This document shows, piece after piece, positions 45,721 to 58,370 of a DNA stretch of 64,000 nt. Location of the stretch: NCBI GenBank assembly GCA_036417435.1, contig CM070900.1:169746815-169810814 (forward strand). Direction: 5' to 3'. The notes beneath the pieces were generated by a model, which was given only the letters and a program-made list of their open reading frames with translations, searched no databases and was not told where the DNA came from. Position 1 is the first letter of the stretch. The number at the start of each line of letters is the position of its first letter. The position numbers and the translations under genes were made by a program. This DNA is from Inia geoffrensis. Lineage: Eukaryota; Chordata; Mammalia; Artiodactyla; Iniidae.

Positions 45721-46984
45721 ATTTATAATTCTGAGATAAGTAATATCCTATATAACAATAATGTATCACAATAATCCAAGGAAGGCTTTAAAGACCATGT
45801 GAATAATTAAATTAATGATATCTCAGAATATTCATGGTATTTGAGTTGAGTCCACGGTCCTATGGATAATTCCTCATTTGGACTAGGGAAGTGAAGATAG
45901 CCATCTGGAGGAGTTTATCTTTCAGCTCTGGTTTGAAGTACTAATAGAAGTTAGCCAGAAAATAGGAGGGTGTTAAAATTCTGCTAGGCAGGAAGTCCTG
46001 ACCTATTAAACCTACAGATATGAGAGAAAGCCTTAAGTAGTCAGGATTATATTTTGTTGTCCTAAATTTTTTGGCATTTGCAGCATGATGTGGAAGCAAG
46101 CCAGAGCAGAAAGATATAGCTGGAAACGTGTACAGGAGTCAGATCATTTCTTTTCTTTCACTGTGAGTAGTGCTACCAACATCTCCTTTTGCTTGTATTT
46201 CTTATTCTGAATGTAACAAAATGTTATTTCATCATTGGAGTTAAGAGTTGACAGAGCTGTGCTTATTAATGCTAGCTACTTTTTAATCAGTTAGAATGAT
46301 CCCTCTGTTCTATTTAAAACCTTACAAAGAGTTGGAAAAGCTAAGAGAAAATTCTAGAGACTGTCTTTAGAGACAAGAACATGGGAAGCAACCTCTGTAC
46401 AGGTTGTGTGTCTATGTAAGTGTTTGGGTGTGGTAGGTGGGTGGTTCTTGTCACTTTTCTCATAGTCACACAGAGCAAGGTTGCTCTAGGAGAGCAATCA
46501 CAATGGCTGTAATCCAGCTTTGTGTGTGATTAATTTCTCACTGCAGAAATCAACCTGTATATAACTTTAATAACTTCCAAAGCTATATACAGATCCAACA
46601 GAAGAGTAACTCCATTTTAAAGTCTGTGCTTGAGTATGGCTTTTCTTTAGATAGTTGGACTTTCAAAGAACTTTTGAAATGCTCTAGGTTGATCCTACAT
46701 CTACTTGTTGTGCTACATAATTTAAGCACGAGATTGTTACTGCCTTTCCCTGTGAGGCAAAGCTTTCTAAGCAACAAGTTCTACAGGGTGATTCCCACAT
46801 GCAAATTAAAAGTTTTCTCATGTTCTTCCAATATATTCTCATTTCATTTGAAAGATAAATACAATTAACAACAACAAAACATCACCAATAACAAAAAAGA
46901 AAAGCTATTTCTGCATGAAAAAATAGAACACAATTTTGGGGTTTGTTGATCCTGCTGAACTGTGACCATGTAACTTACATGAAC
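45721..46984. other. Unique sequence
   Basis: No gene is supported. Overlapping frames at 46583-46777 (-) and 46626-46868 (+) have no domain features. Confidence 0.5.
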
Positions 46985-47690
46985 ACTTCACACTTCCATT
47001 AATGAATATTTCTTCAGATCCTACAATATTTTACATACTAAGGATGCAGTAATAAACTAAAAAGTCAGATTTCCTGTTTTACAGCATTTATACTCAATGA
47101 AGCAATAAACAAGTGAATATGTATTATATCAAATATTATAAACACTATAGAATAAAAATAAAAGTTAGAGTAAGGTGATAAAATAAGAATATGTGCCTGT
47201 GTGTGAGATTCAGTGGGGAGAGAAGGCTTCTCTGATCAGATGGCATTTGAGTCGAGACCTGAGAGAAGTAAAGGGACAAAGCATGAAGAGATCTAAGAAA
47301 AGAGCATTACTGGAAAATAGGGCTGAAGGATAGTGAGAGAAGCAGAAGAAGGGTGGTAGATGGTGAAGTAAAAGAGGTAGAAAACAATCAGATCCTACAG
47401 TAACTGTGTTTGGATTTTGCTCCTAGTAGGGCAGTTGTATCATCTGATTAAATTGCTTCAACTTTCCTATGGAAGAGATTTGATTTGATGAGAGGGAAAG
47501 TGGAAGCAGGGAGACCAAGTGGGATCCAGCCAAAGCCAAAATTGATGATAACTTGGAGTAGGGCATTTGTAATGGAAAGATGAAGTCTAATGGAAGTATC
47601 AAGAAGACATTTGAGGTAGAACCAACTAGACTTGCTGTCAGAATAGATAATGAAGAAGAAAAGATAGCATCTATCATTTAGTATGAGAAA
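46985..47690 (-). mobile_element. L2 LINE, antisense
   Basis: Begins with the antisense L2 terminus ('atgaatatttcttcagatcc', 'aaggatgcagtaataaacta'), then 'gaagcaataaacaagtgaat', 'gcttctctgatcagatggca', 'tttgagtcgagacctgagag', 'ggaagcagggagaccaagtg' and 'ggtagaaccaactagacttg'. A long, convincing L2 copy. The minus-strand frame at 47423-47677 is its decayed coding text. Confidence 0.85.
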
Positions 47691-48052
47691 CTAAGTTGCT
47701 GGTTATTTGGGTGAGGAAGGCAGAAAGAAAGCAAAATATGAGATAATTGAGCAGATAATGTCACATAACAAACATGACCATCTGAACATAGCTGTTTCAA
47801 GAATAAGGAAGACTGTTCACTCAAACACATTGATTAAGATGCTCTATTTTCATCAGTAATAACTTTCCTTGAAACATATTTCCAAAAGAAAAAAGAATAC
47901 TGAAGGAATTTACATGGCTCTGAATCTTTCATTTAATATGAAAAGTCAGTATTTTGCTACTACATTTAGATATAAGAATGTTGTCATATAATATAAAGCC
48001 TTGGACACACACATAAACAACACCATGTGGTGTATATATATGTAAAAAATAG

Positions 48053-48054
<2 letters not shown>
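47691..48054. other. Unique sequence
   Basis: No gene or clear repeat is seen. Confidence 0.5.
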
Positions 48055-48103
<49 letters not shown>

Positions 48104-48106
48104 TAT
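48055..48106. repeat. (TA)n microsatellite
   Basis: Nearly pure alternating AT with one G. Confidence 0.97.
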
Positions 48107-48940
48107 GAATAATTATTTGGGGAAAATATATAAGATGAGAAGTAGCATGATTCAGATGATCCCCAATCTCTCAATAATCCTTGGAGTCAGGCTAAGATCA
48201 GATATAACTGGATTGGAATCACTCCAGGAAAGGCTCAAATAGAAAGACCCCACCCCTGTAATGGTCTATGGATTTTTAGGGGGAGGGAGCAAAACGTCTA
48301 GGAGTTCTGTTATGATTGGTGCTTCCTTGCTGAAGAAGTGGCCCAGCTAAAGGGACATAGCTCCCGAGTGCTGCCTCTGGTATCATGTTTTTTTTCTTGA
48401 GCTAGTTAAGATGAGCTGAAACAATTGTTTGCTAAGTCACTGAAAGGGTAAAGGAAATGAACCTCCAGGGGTATCCAGATTTGTCTCTCCTCAGCCTGAA
48501 TAGACTTCATTCTCCCATTGGCATTTTCACTTCCCGTTGCATCATGACCTACATAGATGACGCCTCTACAAATTTCTTTTCAGGAGTGTCCTGTTCAACC
48601 TAAAAATCCTTTGCTGCATTTTTCTAATAATACCATAGTTTCTTTGATTGTAGTTATTAAAATTTACTTTTTTTCTGGTGTTGAGGAAAACTTAAACCTA
48701 AAAAATTGGCAAAGAAACATATACATATTTTGTCCCTTTCTCAGATTTTCCAAATATTATATCAACTTTCCCTTTGATCTTGAACTTTTGTATGCCTCCA
48801 GAATTTAGCAGAATAACCTAATAGACATAAAAGAAGCTACTACATTTTTCTTTGTTATAAACACATGTTTTTTTTTCCCAAAATCTGACAGTGGATAGAT
48901 GGTTCACTACTGGTGCAGAAGGGAAAGTTAACTGTACATT
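48107..48940. other. Unique sequence
   Basis: No gene is supported. The 83-codon frame at 48557-48808 is featureless. Confidence 0.5.
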
Positions 48941-49261
48941 AAATTTTTCTTCTTACTGTTATCACAGGTGAAGCGATGGGTAGCAAAATATCGACAAGCT
49001 ATGAAACCAAGTATAATCAGAGAATCTATTCAGCCTATAAGGAAGAAATGAGTTTATTTTCTATATAATTCACAAAGTCAAGGCTTTTTGTCTTTTATAT
49101 GAAATGTCTGATTGAGAAATTAGTATTAATCATTTAATACATCTTTTAATTAATCAATATTGAGTTGAAATTTTCAATGCAACTCTGGGTAATTAGATAT
49201 AGACCATTTATAACAATAACACTATAGAAAGAAGGGAATACTAATAAAGAAACTAAATAAA
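48941..49261 (+). other. Weak candidate terminal exon
   Basis: A pyrimidine-rich tract and CACAG acceptor end at 48967. The following DNA could carry a 31-codon frame from ATG 48976 to TAA 49068 (starts MGSKIS) or a 28-codon frame from 48968 to TGA 49051. AATAAA signals follow at 49243 and 49256. All three exon-end signals are present in order, but each is common in AT-rich DNA. I do not recognise either peptide. Confidence 0.12.
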
Positions 49262-50069
49262 GTCACCAGAGTTCTGAGATGCTTCCCAGTGTCTTATACT
49301 CATAAAATAGCAAATTTATTTCATAACTAATACAATTTATGATATTTGATTAAAGCTTCCAGCTTTGCAAAGTGAGTTGACACAAGATGTATATGTGATT
49401 ATGTGTATATGTAAAATATATTGTTTAATAGTTTTTTATTATTAATAACCAGAGTGGGGGAATTATTGTTAATTCCAAATCCACATTAACATAGCTTTTT
49501 AAAGTGTACTTTGGCTTAATCCTTACTTGTCCCCAAGACAAACGATATTGACTAATTTCTGTGGTTCACTTAATAAAACAGGTAGGACTCCATTTATATT
49601 CATTAGGGTCTGGATTAATCATCCCATTTCTTACCTCGAGCTATGTCAGAACAGATTTTCCAATTCATGATTTACATCTGATTTCTCACTAAATTCTAGA
49701 CCTGTTGTTTTGATAGAAAATAAGACAGAATTTAATTTTGGTTTTTGATAGGCTTTTGGAAATGCCATAGGAACTTGAACTAATTTAAAAACATTTGTTA
49801 TATCAATATTTGAACAAAATGTTAGATACACAGTAATACCTATTGGTAGCATATTTCTTGTTTTAATAGTACTTTACTGTTAAATCAAATGAAATCTGAA
49901 GGGTTTTTTTTAGTCTTTACACGATACAAGGTGCTGTCCATGGTACTGAAGGAAATACAAAGAAAATGGAGATATATGCATGTGTTTAGAATAGTGTAAT
50001 GACGAAACCACAGATTTAGTTGAAATTTGAGCCCGTTTTAGTTTTGAATTTATGACGAAACGTATTTTT
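49262..50069. other. AT-rich unique sequence
   Basis: No gene or clear repeat is seen. Confidence 0.5.
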
Positions 50070-50175
50070 AACTTCAACTTCCTCATCTATAGAATGAGGG
50101 TAATGCCAGATCTTGATGTAACTGCCTCAAATGTTGGTGAAAATCAAATGAAATATATTTTGAAAATATTTTATG
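50070..50175 (+). mobile_element. MIR SINE fragment
   Basis: 'cttcctcatctatagaatga', 'gggtaatgccagatc' and 'gtgaaaatcaaatgaaatat' match the centre of MIR. The 113-codon frame that starts at 50052 begins inside it and is therefore not a gene start. Confidence 0.65.
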
Positions 50176-52269
50176 GATTACAGATCATGACACTAGCCTT
50201 TCCTTATATATTTCATAGGACATTAGCCCTGCTATGTGATCAACAGAAAAAAGTGATTCCTGGTCAAATATACTCGGGAAATGCAGCATACATTAACCAT
50301 ACTATAACTATTCAACTTGGAGTGGCATGTTGCATATTAATTTTTACAGGCTCAACAATTTTGTTTAAGCTAGAATTCTCCAGATTTATTTAACTGAAGT
50401 CTGTTATCATATGATACCTATTAGCACTGCAAAAAATTATTGTACCATGGAAAAAACTGAGGAAATTATACATTATGCAAATGTTAGTTGTGCCCTTATT
50501 ATTATTGTCTAGTAGAAGCAGCACTATAATTATATGAATAGCTACAGCACACAGAAGACTCTCAGTATAATAAGAGCAGTACAAATGATATCTTGCCATC
50601 TCATAGAATGGAAATGTTAACCAATGTTGTGAAAATCAATTAATGCTCCAAAAGATTTGATGTAAGTATTGTAGAGGATTAGACTTAGAGTTCCATAGAG
50701 TCTGTTCCAGCACTAAGTAAGATATTTAGGTATGTATGCATATATTTTGTTTGAACATATACATGTAGCATATGTGTATATAGATATACATATACACACA
50801 CATCACCAAAACTATAGTAAATAAAAATTTTAAGACCAAAATGTAAATAACATGTTAGAGAGAGCAGAACCTGGAAGTGACCAGACAAGTTAGGTAGAAT
50901 TCTTTTGTTTTTTTTTTTTTTTTCTTTTGTGGCTATGTTGAAATCTAAATGTTGATATGACATCTAGGAGGATGTGCACGTCAGACATAGATGTTGTTGA
51001 GTCTGATTATTGGATCTTGGTTGCTATCTGCATTTGAGCAGGAAGAAAGATTGGTTGCAAGTCATCCTCAGAGCTGCAGAATAAAAAAGAAAATTCAGTT
51101 CAATGTGGTATCACAGAATCTAATACACTAAACTTTTCCGCCATTTTTCTATGTAAAACTTGCATTAAGACATGTGTAAAATTAATAGTACTTAAAAATA
51201 TTCATTCTTACATTAGGAATATCAAGGATGGGAAAGAAAAATGGAAGTACGTTCAGTAAAATATAAAGATAATAGCAGACTTTATATGATTGTCTACCCA
51301 ATAGACATTCTCCTTCTTCATTGTTAAGAGAATGCTCTTTGTGGTCAGGAAACCACATTCATTCATGAAGCCATGGGATTCAATGAAGAGCAGTCCAGGC
51401 AACATGTGAAGAAGATAGAAGAAAAATATGGAAAATGTCCAGGCCCTTGATGATGATGTCAAGATGCTGCATCAAAAATTAACTTAAACCACTTTATCTC
51501 TGGATTTTGAGACATAATTTATTTTACAGTTTTAAATACATTGTGTTGGTGTTTTATTTTATGTACAGCCCAAATTATCCTTAAGGATAAAAGATTAAAG
51601 AAGAAAATATCTGTTCTTTTCCCAGGTGCCATGAAATAACTTCATAGCATTAAAATATTTTTCTGCATTTAAAAAATTAGGGATACCTAAATTTAAGATT
51701 ACACTAAAGTTAAAATATGATACTTAAAGAATAGGAAGTAAATAGCAGACAGAATATGGAAAGGGAAGCTGAGGCTGGACATTTCTAATTCTCACCCTTG
51801 CCTCCCTTATACCTCAATCTTTTCTTAAGATTTTGTCTCTGGTGGATCTTTCTGGACTAATTTTGCATAGTTTCTCTTTAATGAGATTGATAAGCAAGTG
51901 ATATATGACTAAACACTTTCACTTTCTTGAGCAAAGTAATAAATATAATATAAAGGTAAACACAATAGATGTCAGTATCCCAGCTTCCCCATACAAAAAA
52001 TTAGCAAATGGCACTTACAGAATAATTGTAGGGTCAAAGTACTTATAAAAGTGCCTGTCAGGTAGTGAACACCATTATATATACAACTAAAAAGCAATGT
52101 GGAATGCTGTCCTTCGCTTAGCTCATTCACAAAGTCTACGTGTATTCCAAATAATATATTATTTCTAAATCAATATGTATTGTTCTCATATTATCAGAGG
52201 AAGTAATTTTCCTCATAATCATGGAGCAGTCAGTCACTGATATTACACTGAAGCAACATCTTATAATAA
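50176..52269. other. About 2.1 kb of AT-rich unique sequence
   Basis: No gene or confident repeat, apart from a TA/CA run near 50755-50803 and a T-run at about 50909-50924. Confidence 0.5.
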
Positions 52270-52430
52270 CAACATTTATTAGTCGTATAGTACATTTATT
52301 CTAAGTAGCTAGGAGCACTTAACAGCCATTACCCAATTAATCATTACAGATCCCTGTGTGGTAGGTCAGAGTTATTATCTCACTGTTAGAGTTAACCACA
52401 CTGATGTACAGAACCAGTGAGCTATTTGCT
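52270..52430 (-). mobile_element. MIR SINE, antisense
   Basis: 'aacatttattagtcgtatag', 'aacagccattacccaattaa' and 'ctgtgtggtaggtcagagtt' are reverse MIR. Confidence 0.65.
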
Positions 52431-53069
52431 ACACCTGGATGACTGTTTCAGCGTGTATCCAGGAATAGAAGCAAAGTCCTGATTCCCTGTCAAGGATGCT
52501 GTTAAATGGACCATGCTAGTTTTTGGACTGAATATTCTTAAATTATTTCCTTCTAAATAATACGTAAGCGTATCTAATTTTAACTTTTAAAGAGGGCAAG
52601 AATACGTATATATGAACTTCTGACAGCACCTATTTTTAAGCATATATCTCCTAACTTCTTGATTTGAGATTCTTCTGAATTCTAACAACTTAGACTGCTG
52701 CTTAATTAAAATTTTAATTAAACATAGCTACTGACAATGAGTAGAATAAGATAAATGTTAATTTTATGGTTCAATCAAATTGAAGGTTAGGAAAAAAATC
52801 TTACGTTTAAGGTTATCATTATCACAAGAAATGTGCCACCAGATCTCAGATTCAGTGAATTAGTGGTTCTGCTGCCAGGGAATAGATTGTACAACGTTAA
52901 ACTAGATATATTCCTTCAATGCAGAAAAGTCAGCTCAGAAGTGGGTTGAAAAGATTAATGACTTGGTGAAAAGTAAATATAATATGTATATATTTATATT
53001 CCTCATTTTACTAACCACCTCTCACCTTTCTAACTTTGAACATATACCAAAAACCCTCCTAGCTCAAAT
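52431..53069. other. Unique sequence
   Basis: No gene or clear repeat is seen. Confidence 0.5.
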
Positions 53070-53190
53070 TTAGTCACTTATTTAATTGAGGTCCGTTATA
53101 CCTACCACTTAGGTTTGTTGTGAGCTTTAAAAAATGTCAAATAAGTAAAATTGCCTGAAAGAATTAGATATTCAGCAAGTGTACGTGAAA
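53070..53190 (+). mobile_element. MIR SINE 3' fragment
   Basis: 'gtccgttatacctaccactt', 'aggtttgttgtgagctttaa' and 'attcagcaagtgtacg' match the MIR 3' half. Confidence 0.6.
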
Positions 53191-53679
53191 TGGAATGTTG
53201 GAAGTCAATTGAATCAATTCAACATATTTGAATCCCCAAAACTGAGATCCTTAGAAAATCAGAACAACTTAAAGTTGTTGATTTCTTTTCACTTTTGGAT
53301 ATTAATGACCTCAATGAAATATCTTCCAAAGAGGCCGGGGTGTCTATTACATCCGTCCAAACCCAACAAATAACATTTTTACCATTTTTTGGTCACACTC
53401 AGGTTTCTACCCTTATACATATGTTATTCAGCTATGTATTTCACCCATTCAGAATTTACTCTAATTACCTTTTGAAAAAAGATACTAATAAATTCAGTAA
53501 CCCAATGATTGTAATGGCAAACAGAAGCTTAGTCAGTTATTCCAATTAAACATATTTTAATAAGTAGTAAAGTTATACAACAACAAAAAATGAAAACCTC
53601 ATAGGAATGTAGAAGCATTGGGAAAGAGCTGATGGAAGAGATATATTAATAAGAAGAAAGAAGGTATATTTTCAGTACC
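53191..53679. other. Unique sequence
   Basis: No gene is supported. Frames at 53179-53373 and 53295-53549 are short and overlap in different phases. Confidence 0.5.
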
Positions 53680-53875
53680 CTGGGCTCGGGAATTAAATTC
53701 CAAACATACTGCTTCCTTAATCTATGACATCAAGCAACTTAATTTACTTTTTTAGAACTCCAGTTTATTCATGTATAAAACAAAAATAACTTGAGAAACA
53801 TTTGTCCAAAAAAATAAAATGAGATATTACATATAAAGCAATTAATATGTGCTTAGTCAGTAATATTCATTCAAC
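53680..53875 (+). mobile_element. MIR SINE
   Basis: 'gctcgggaattaaattccaa', 'tgacatcaagcaacttaatt', 'actccagtttattcatgtat' and 'gtgcttagtcagtaatattc' follow MIR. Confidence 0.7.
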
Positions 53876-55817
53876 AACAATTTCTTTCTCCTCCTTTCCC
53901 CTAAACCATATAATGTAGGCATAGATTCAGCCCTGAGAAAAATTGCCTATCAGGGGTATAATTTATACTTGGGAATGCTAGATGTAAATTATTTTTCTTT
54001 CAGGTGTTATTTTCTCAGAATCAGACTTCACTGTGAGGCTTGTCAAGGTCATTGTGTTAAACAATTCTGTATGCGTTCTTGAAGTCAGAGGTCTAAACGG
54101 GCTGCAAAACAGTTTGACTGAAAAGGTACTCTGCAGATCTAGTGCACACTGTCATCAGTATGGATAAGACTGTTCATTTTCAGACTCTTAGGAGGTTTGT
54201 CAACTGTAAGGAAGAACTTTGGTTCAGTAAACAGGATAGTGTGATTGATATTTTACTATGCATGAAAACAGAACAGAAATGAGTTCAACCTATAAAGTGT
54301 AAATTATGTATCTATAACTCTATATAAATATGAGGAGAAGAGGATAAAGTGAAAATGAGGAAATGTGAAAATATATGTGTGTGTATGTGTGTGTAGAGAG
54401 AAAGAACCACACACACACACAAACAAATACAGACAAAGAGAAAAAACAAGAAAGTAGAATGAGATCAAGAGCCACAGAGTAACACAATAGAAAGAGCAGA
54501 GGGAGAGAGACAGAGAAAAAGGATGGACAGACATAAACATGAAGAAAGGGAAAAGACTGTGAATTAGACAAGAGACATAGAGCTTGGATGGGCAAATATA
54601 GATAGAGGGACAGATAGAAAGAGAGCAAATAAAATGCATCCAAAATAACAGTCCTTTCTTTTTGTCTGACATAAGAAAGGATGTTTATTCTTCCTTAGTG
54701 GAGTGCCGTTATTGTCAATGGGAGGTCACCAGGGAAGATGTGTGCCCCACAGTAAGGACTGTTGTCTCTTTGTGGTATTTATTTGTGCAGTGTATGCCTC
54801 ATGCACATTTATTTGTGCACTGTATGCCTCATGCACACATTATTTACTTTGATTATTCTTTGAAGAAATGTATTAGACCCTTTATTTTTCTGTATGATAT
54901 GTATCAGACATTGTACCACATAACTCAAAACTGTACTTGAACCATGTGCAGCACAAATAATATGTGTCCGTACCTGGAAACTGCAATGAGAGCCAGGATG
55001 GAAAGAAGTTGGAAAGTAAAAAGCACACAAACAAAAGCCAAATTTTGCTACTTTGCTTTTAGTTTTTATGGAATAAAAAGGAAATGGGAGAGAAATAAGC
55101 ATGAGTATTACCGTAAATCTGTACCCATCTGTCTTTAATTGACTCTATAATAATGTATGCTAAATGAACTGTTTTGAAATTAAATGACTCCTTCCTTCAA
55201 GTAGCTCAAGATACCAAAGTTCATTAAAGATTTCTGGTGACAGCAAAATATTTGAACAATCACTATATAAATAGAAGATACCACATTAGTCAAAGGATGA
55301 AACTCTAGCTATGAAATAGAATTCAGAAAAAATGGACCATATCAGTGGACTTAGAGGAGACTAGTAATGTAATAATGGAAGATGGGACATGAAGAGAAGA
55401 ATCACATAATTTTAAATTGCCATCCATTCAAAATTAATACATAACTCCAAATATACATATTATCTCCAGGATATACACTTACAGCACTCTCATTCCATAA
55501 AGTTGAGTCATGATCAACCAGAACAATGATGATATTGGTGCAGAACCCACAATGAATAAAATACTTCCAGCCTCTGTCCGTCCTCCACTTCCCAGCTCAG
55601 TGACATGAGAATTCTCTTGCCCTTGTTCAGCTGCCATTCCTGGCAGTTATAGGTGTTGGGAGGACAATGGTGACCTTTAGAAACAATGGTAAAGTATCCA
55701 CTCTAAGGATGGTGTTATGAAGAGAGATTAAGGAAAGTCAATAAGGTTGAGAAAGTAAAGTTTGATGTCACCCTTTGGGTCAGATATATATTCATGTGCC
55801 AGAGAAAGCTATTAGGA
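53876..55817. other. Unique sequence with small simple repeats
   Basis: No gene is supported. The minus-strand frames at 54304-54672 and 54320-54643 run through a CA/GA-rich stretch (54378-54500). A 30-bp tandem duplication is listed separately. Confidence 0.5.
54778..54838. repeat. Tandem duplication, two units of about 30 bp
   Basis: tttatttgtgca(g/c)tgtatg followed by cctcatgcaca occurs twice in direct succession with one substitution. Confidence 0.93.
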
Positions 55818-55834
55818 ATGGAATATGGATTTTT

Positions 55835-56034
55835 TTTTTTTTTGCGGTACGTGTGCCTCTCACTGTTGTGGCCTCTCCCGTTGCGGAGCACAGGCTCCAG
55901 ACGCGCAGGCTCAGCGGCCATGGCTCACGGGCCCAGCCGCTCCGCGGCATGTGGGATCTTCCCGGACCGGGACACAAACCCGTGTCCCCTGCAGTGGCAG
56001 GCGGACTCTCAACCACTGCGCCACCAGGGAAGCC
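55835..56034 (-). mobile_element. CHR-type SINE
   Basis: T tail, gcggtacgtgtgcctctcac through to gccaccagggaagcc. The target-site duplication atggaatatggattttt (55818-55834) matches atggaatacggattttt (56035-56051) with one mismatch. Four overlapping frames here are artefacts. Confidence 0.96.
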
Positions 56035-56051
56035 ATGGAATACGGATTTTT

Positions 56052-57115
56052 AAAGCTTAGCTTTCATGTCATTAATGAAACCAGCCACAGAGGAGTCATA
56101 TACAGAATACTTTATAAAAGGAAATATCCAAACCTATATAAAATGAGAAAATCTAGTTTTCATTATGATGTCATTACCTGTTAATAGCAGTATACATTTA
56201 TAGTATTTATATGTTCCAAAGTAGAATTAAAGATTTAAATTGTGTCATTTAAAAATATTGCCATGTTTTATTTTCTTATGGTAGATCCCAGACCTGCAGA
56301 AGAGAAATGGGGCATGCCAAAGCCATTGAGTCTGAAGAGCAATATATTTGAAGAACTTGTCATGATAAACAAAAATCAAAGCTTTTAAAGTTATAGCTCC
56401 CCAGAGTAGGAACAAGCCAAGGACACCAATACCATTACCACTGTCAAAATCTGTCCATGGCATTAAACTTTTCAATCCACTTTGGTTTGGCAGTGTAAGG
56501 TCATTCTGGTTCCTTGAGGTATCTTTATTTCAGCAAGGCATTGCCTCCCCATGAGTAATTTACTTGATTGGCATTTATATATTCTGCTGCTTAAAATCAT
56601 TCATGTGACCAGCAACCCTCAGAATATAAATGGAGAGATTTTAACACATTATCCCACAAACCACATGTATTCCTGTATGCATTTTTTCCTGGTAATTGAA
56701 ATGGGTCTAATCTAAACAAATTGAGGTTTCTCTTTTCTCATCCATATGCATGTCTCATGCCATTAACGGCGTAGGACTACAAAGGGTGAATGATGATTTC
56801 TTTAGACTAGTTGATTATTCTCAGTTGAAAATCACTTACTTTCTTTCCAAAATATTTCCATATAAAGCACAAGGACTGAGGATCAACAATTCAAGTTTCT
56901 TCTGAACCTCAAGATATTTATACAGCATTACTTATCAGCTAAAAGATTTCCTAGATTTGATTCAAGTTGACTTTTACAGTCATTCATTTACTTTTTAAAC
57001 ATGTAAAACCTGTCCTTTCTCTTCAGGGTGCAATCATTTGTAAGAGATTTTTCAAATATAAACATTGATTTTAAAATGTATCTGAAATATAATACATTAA
57101 AGTGGCAACATTTCT
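56052..57115. other. Unique sequence
   Basis: No gene or confident repeat is seen. Confidence 0.5.
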
Positions 57116-57126
57116 ATGAAGCTCTT

Positions 57127-57232
57127 CGGGAAGAGATATGGGAACATATGTATAACTGATTCACTTTGTTATAAAGCAGAAACTAACACACCATTGTAAA
57201 GCAATTATACCCCAATAAAGATGTTAAAAAAA
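57127..57232 (+). mobile_element. Severely 5'-truncated L1 (about 106 bp)
   Basis: Only the last part of the L1 3' UTR (gcagaaactaacacaccatt, then the AATAAA signal) and a short A tail. Flanked by an exact 11-bp duplication, atgaagctctt, at 57116-57126 and 57233-57243. Same 3' UTR type as the 6.9-kb L1. Confidence 0.92.
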
Positions 57233-57243
57233 ATGAAGCTCTT

Positions 57244-57639
57244 TTATATAATTATTTTAAAGTCATGTTTTACTATATTTTATACCTGTCAAAATATTTT
57301 TAAATTATGTGTATTTTGTGTAATTTAGCAAAATTGTGCAATGTAAGGACTTGACAGTGCATAACTGTAAAAATGGTTGTTTTCCAGAGTTATTGCTTAA
57401 CCTACTCTTTAAATATTTTGAGCAAAATACTTGAATGATCTTAATTTGGTTATTTGCTTCCTAAAAATTTAGAAAGAGAAAATGTTTTTTAAATGAAAGG
57501 TATTCTGGGAAAAGTTATCCCGTCAATAGACTATCAAGCAGTGTGTTACAAGCATGATGAAAAACATTAGCTTCTATTCAAGGGATGACCAGATACCCAA
57601 TTAAAATGAACAGCCACATCATTCCTGGTGCAGTCATGT
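57244..57639. other. AT-rich unique sequence
   Basis: No gene or clear repeat is seen. Confidence 0.5.
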
Positions 57640-58370
57640 ATTCATTCAGAAATATTTAGCATCTACCATATACCAGGCCCTCTTCTTGGTGTTTGGGATT
57701 CATTAGTGAACAAAAGAGATAAAAATCCTTGCCCTTTTGAGATTTGCATTCTAGCAAATTAAGACAAGAAATAGTCATTAATAATAAAAAATAAAGTGAT
57801 AATTGGTAAGGAAAAGAAGTAAAACACAGTAAGGAAGAAGACCACAAATAGTTGAAGTGTGTGTATGTGTGTATGTGTGTGTGTGTGTGTGTGTATGTGT
57901 GTGTGTGTGTGTGTGTGAATGGTGGAGAGGGTAGGTAATTGCAGTTATAAGTAGGGTAATCAAGGATCCACACATTGAGAAAGTGAGAATTCAGCTAAGA
58001 CTTAAAGGAAGTAAAAGAATTGTCCTTGTGTTTATCTATGAGAAAAGCAGCAGAAACATTCCTGACAAATGTGGATTTGTGGGCAACATCCAGTCCAGGA
58101 GGCTAGGGTGGCTGCAACGGAGAAAGTAAATGGGAGATTAATAAAGTGTGAGTTTAGAGAACTAACAAAAACTGATCACAGGGGGCCTTTGGAACCGTTG
58201 TCAGGAATTTGACTCTCCTGAGAGAAATGTCCAGTCATTGCAGAGTGATGAACAAAGGAATGACATCATTAGACCAACATTCTGACCAGTCCCTTTGTCT
58301 GCTGTGTTGAGAATAGAATGTGGGATGGGGATGGTGTAGTGAAAGCAGATATACTGTTGTGAGGTGAGAC
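57640..58370 (-). mobile_element. L2 LINE, antisense
   Basis: The antisense L2 terminus ('tattcattcagaaatattta', 'accatataccaggccctctt', 'agtgaacaaaagagataaaa'), then 'gcagcagaaacattcctgac', 'ccagtccaggaggctagggt' and 'tgaacaaaggaatgacatca'. It contains a (TG)n microsatellite at 57857-57917. Confidence 0.82.
57857..57917. repeat. (TG)n microsatellite
   Basis: TG repeat with three TATG interruptions. Translated frames on the minus strand give Thr-His strings. Confidence 0.97.

Noticed and set aside
46583..46868. Overlapping short frames on both strands
   Set aside because: Neither has domain, start context or splice signals; overlap in opposite strands suggests chance.
50052..50393. A 113-codon frame with a hydrophobic C-terminus
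   Set aside because: It starts in a MIR fragment, has no splice or promoter context, and AT-rich DNA easily gives hydrophobic frames.
54304..54672. A 122-codon minus-strand frame with many aromatic and Ser residues
   Set aside because: It runs through a CA/GA-rich low-complexity stretch and overlaps a second frame of similar composition in another phase.
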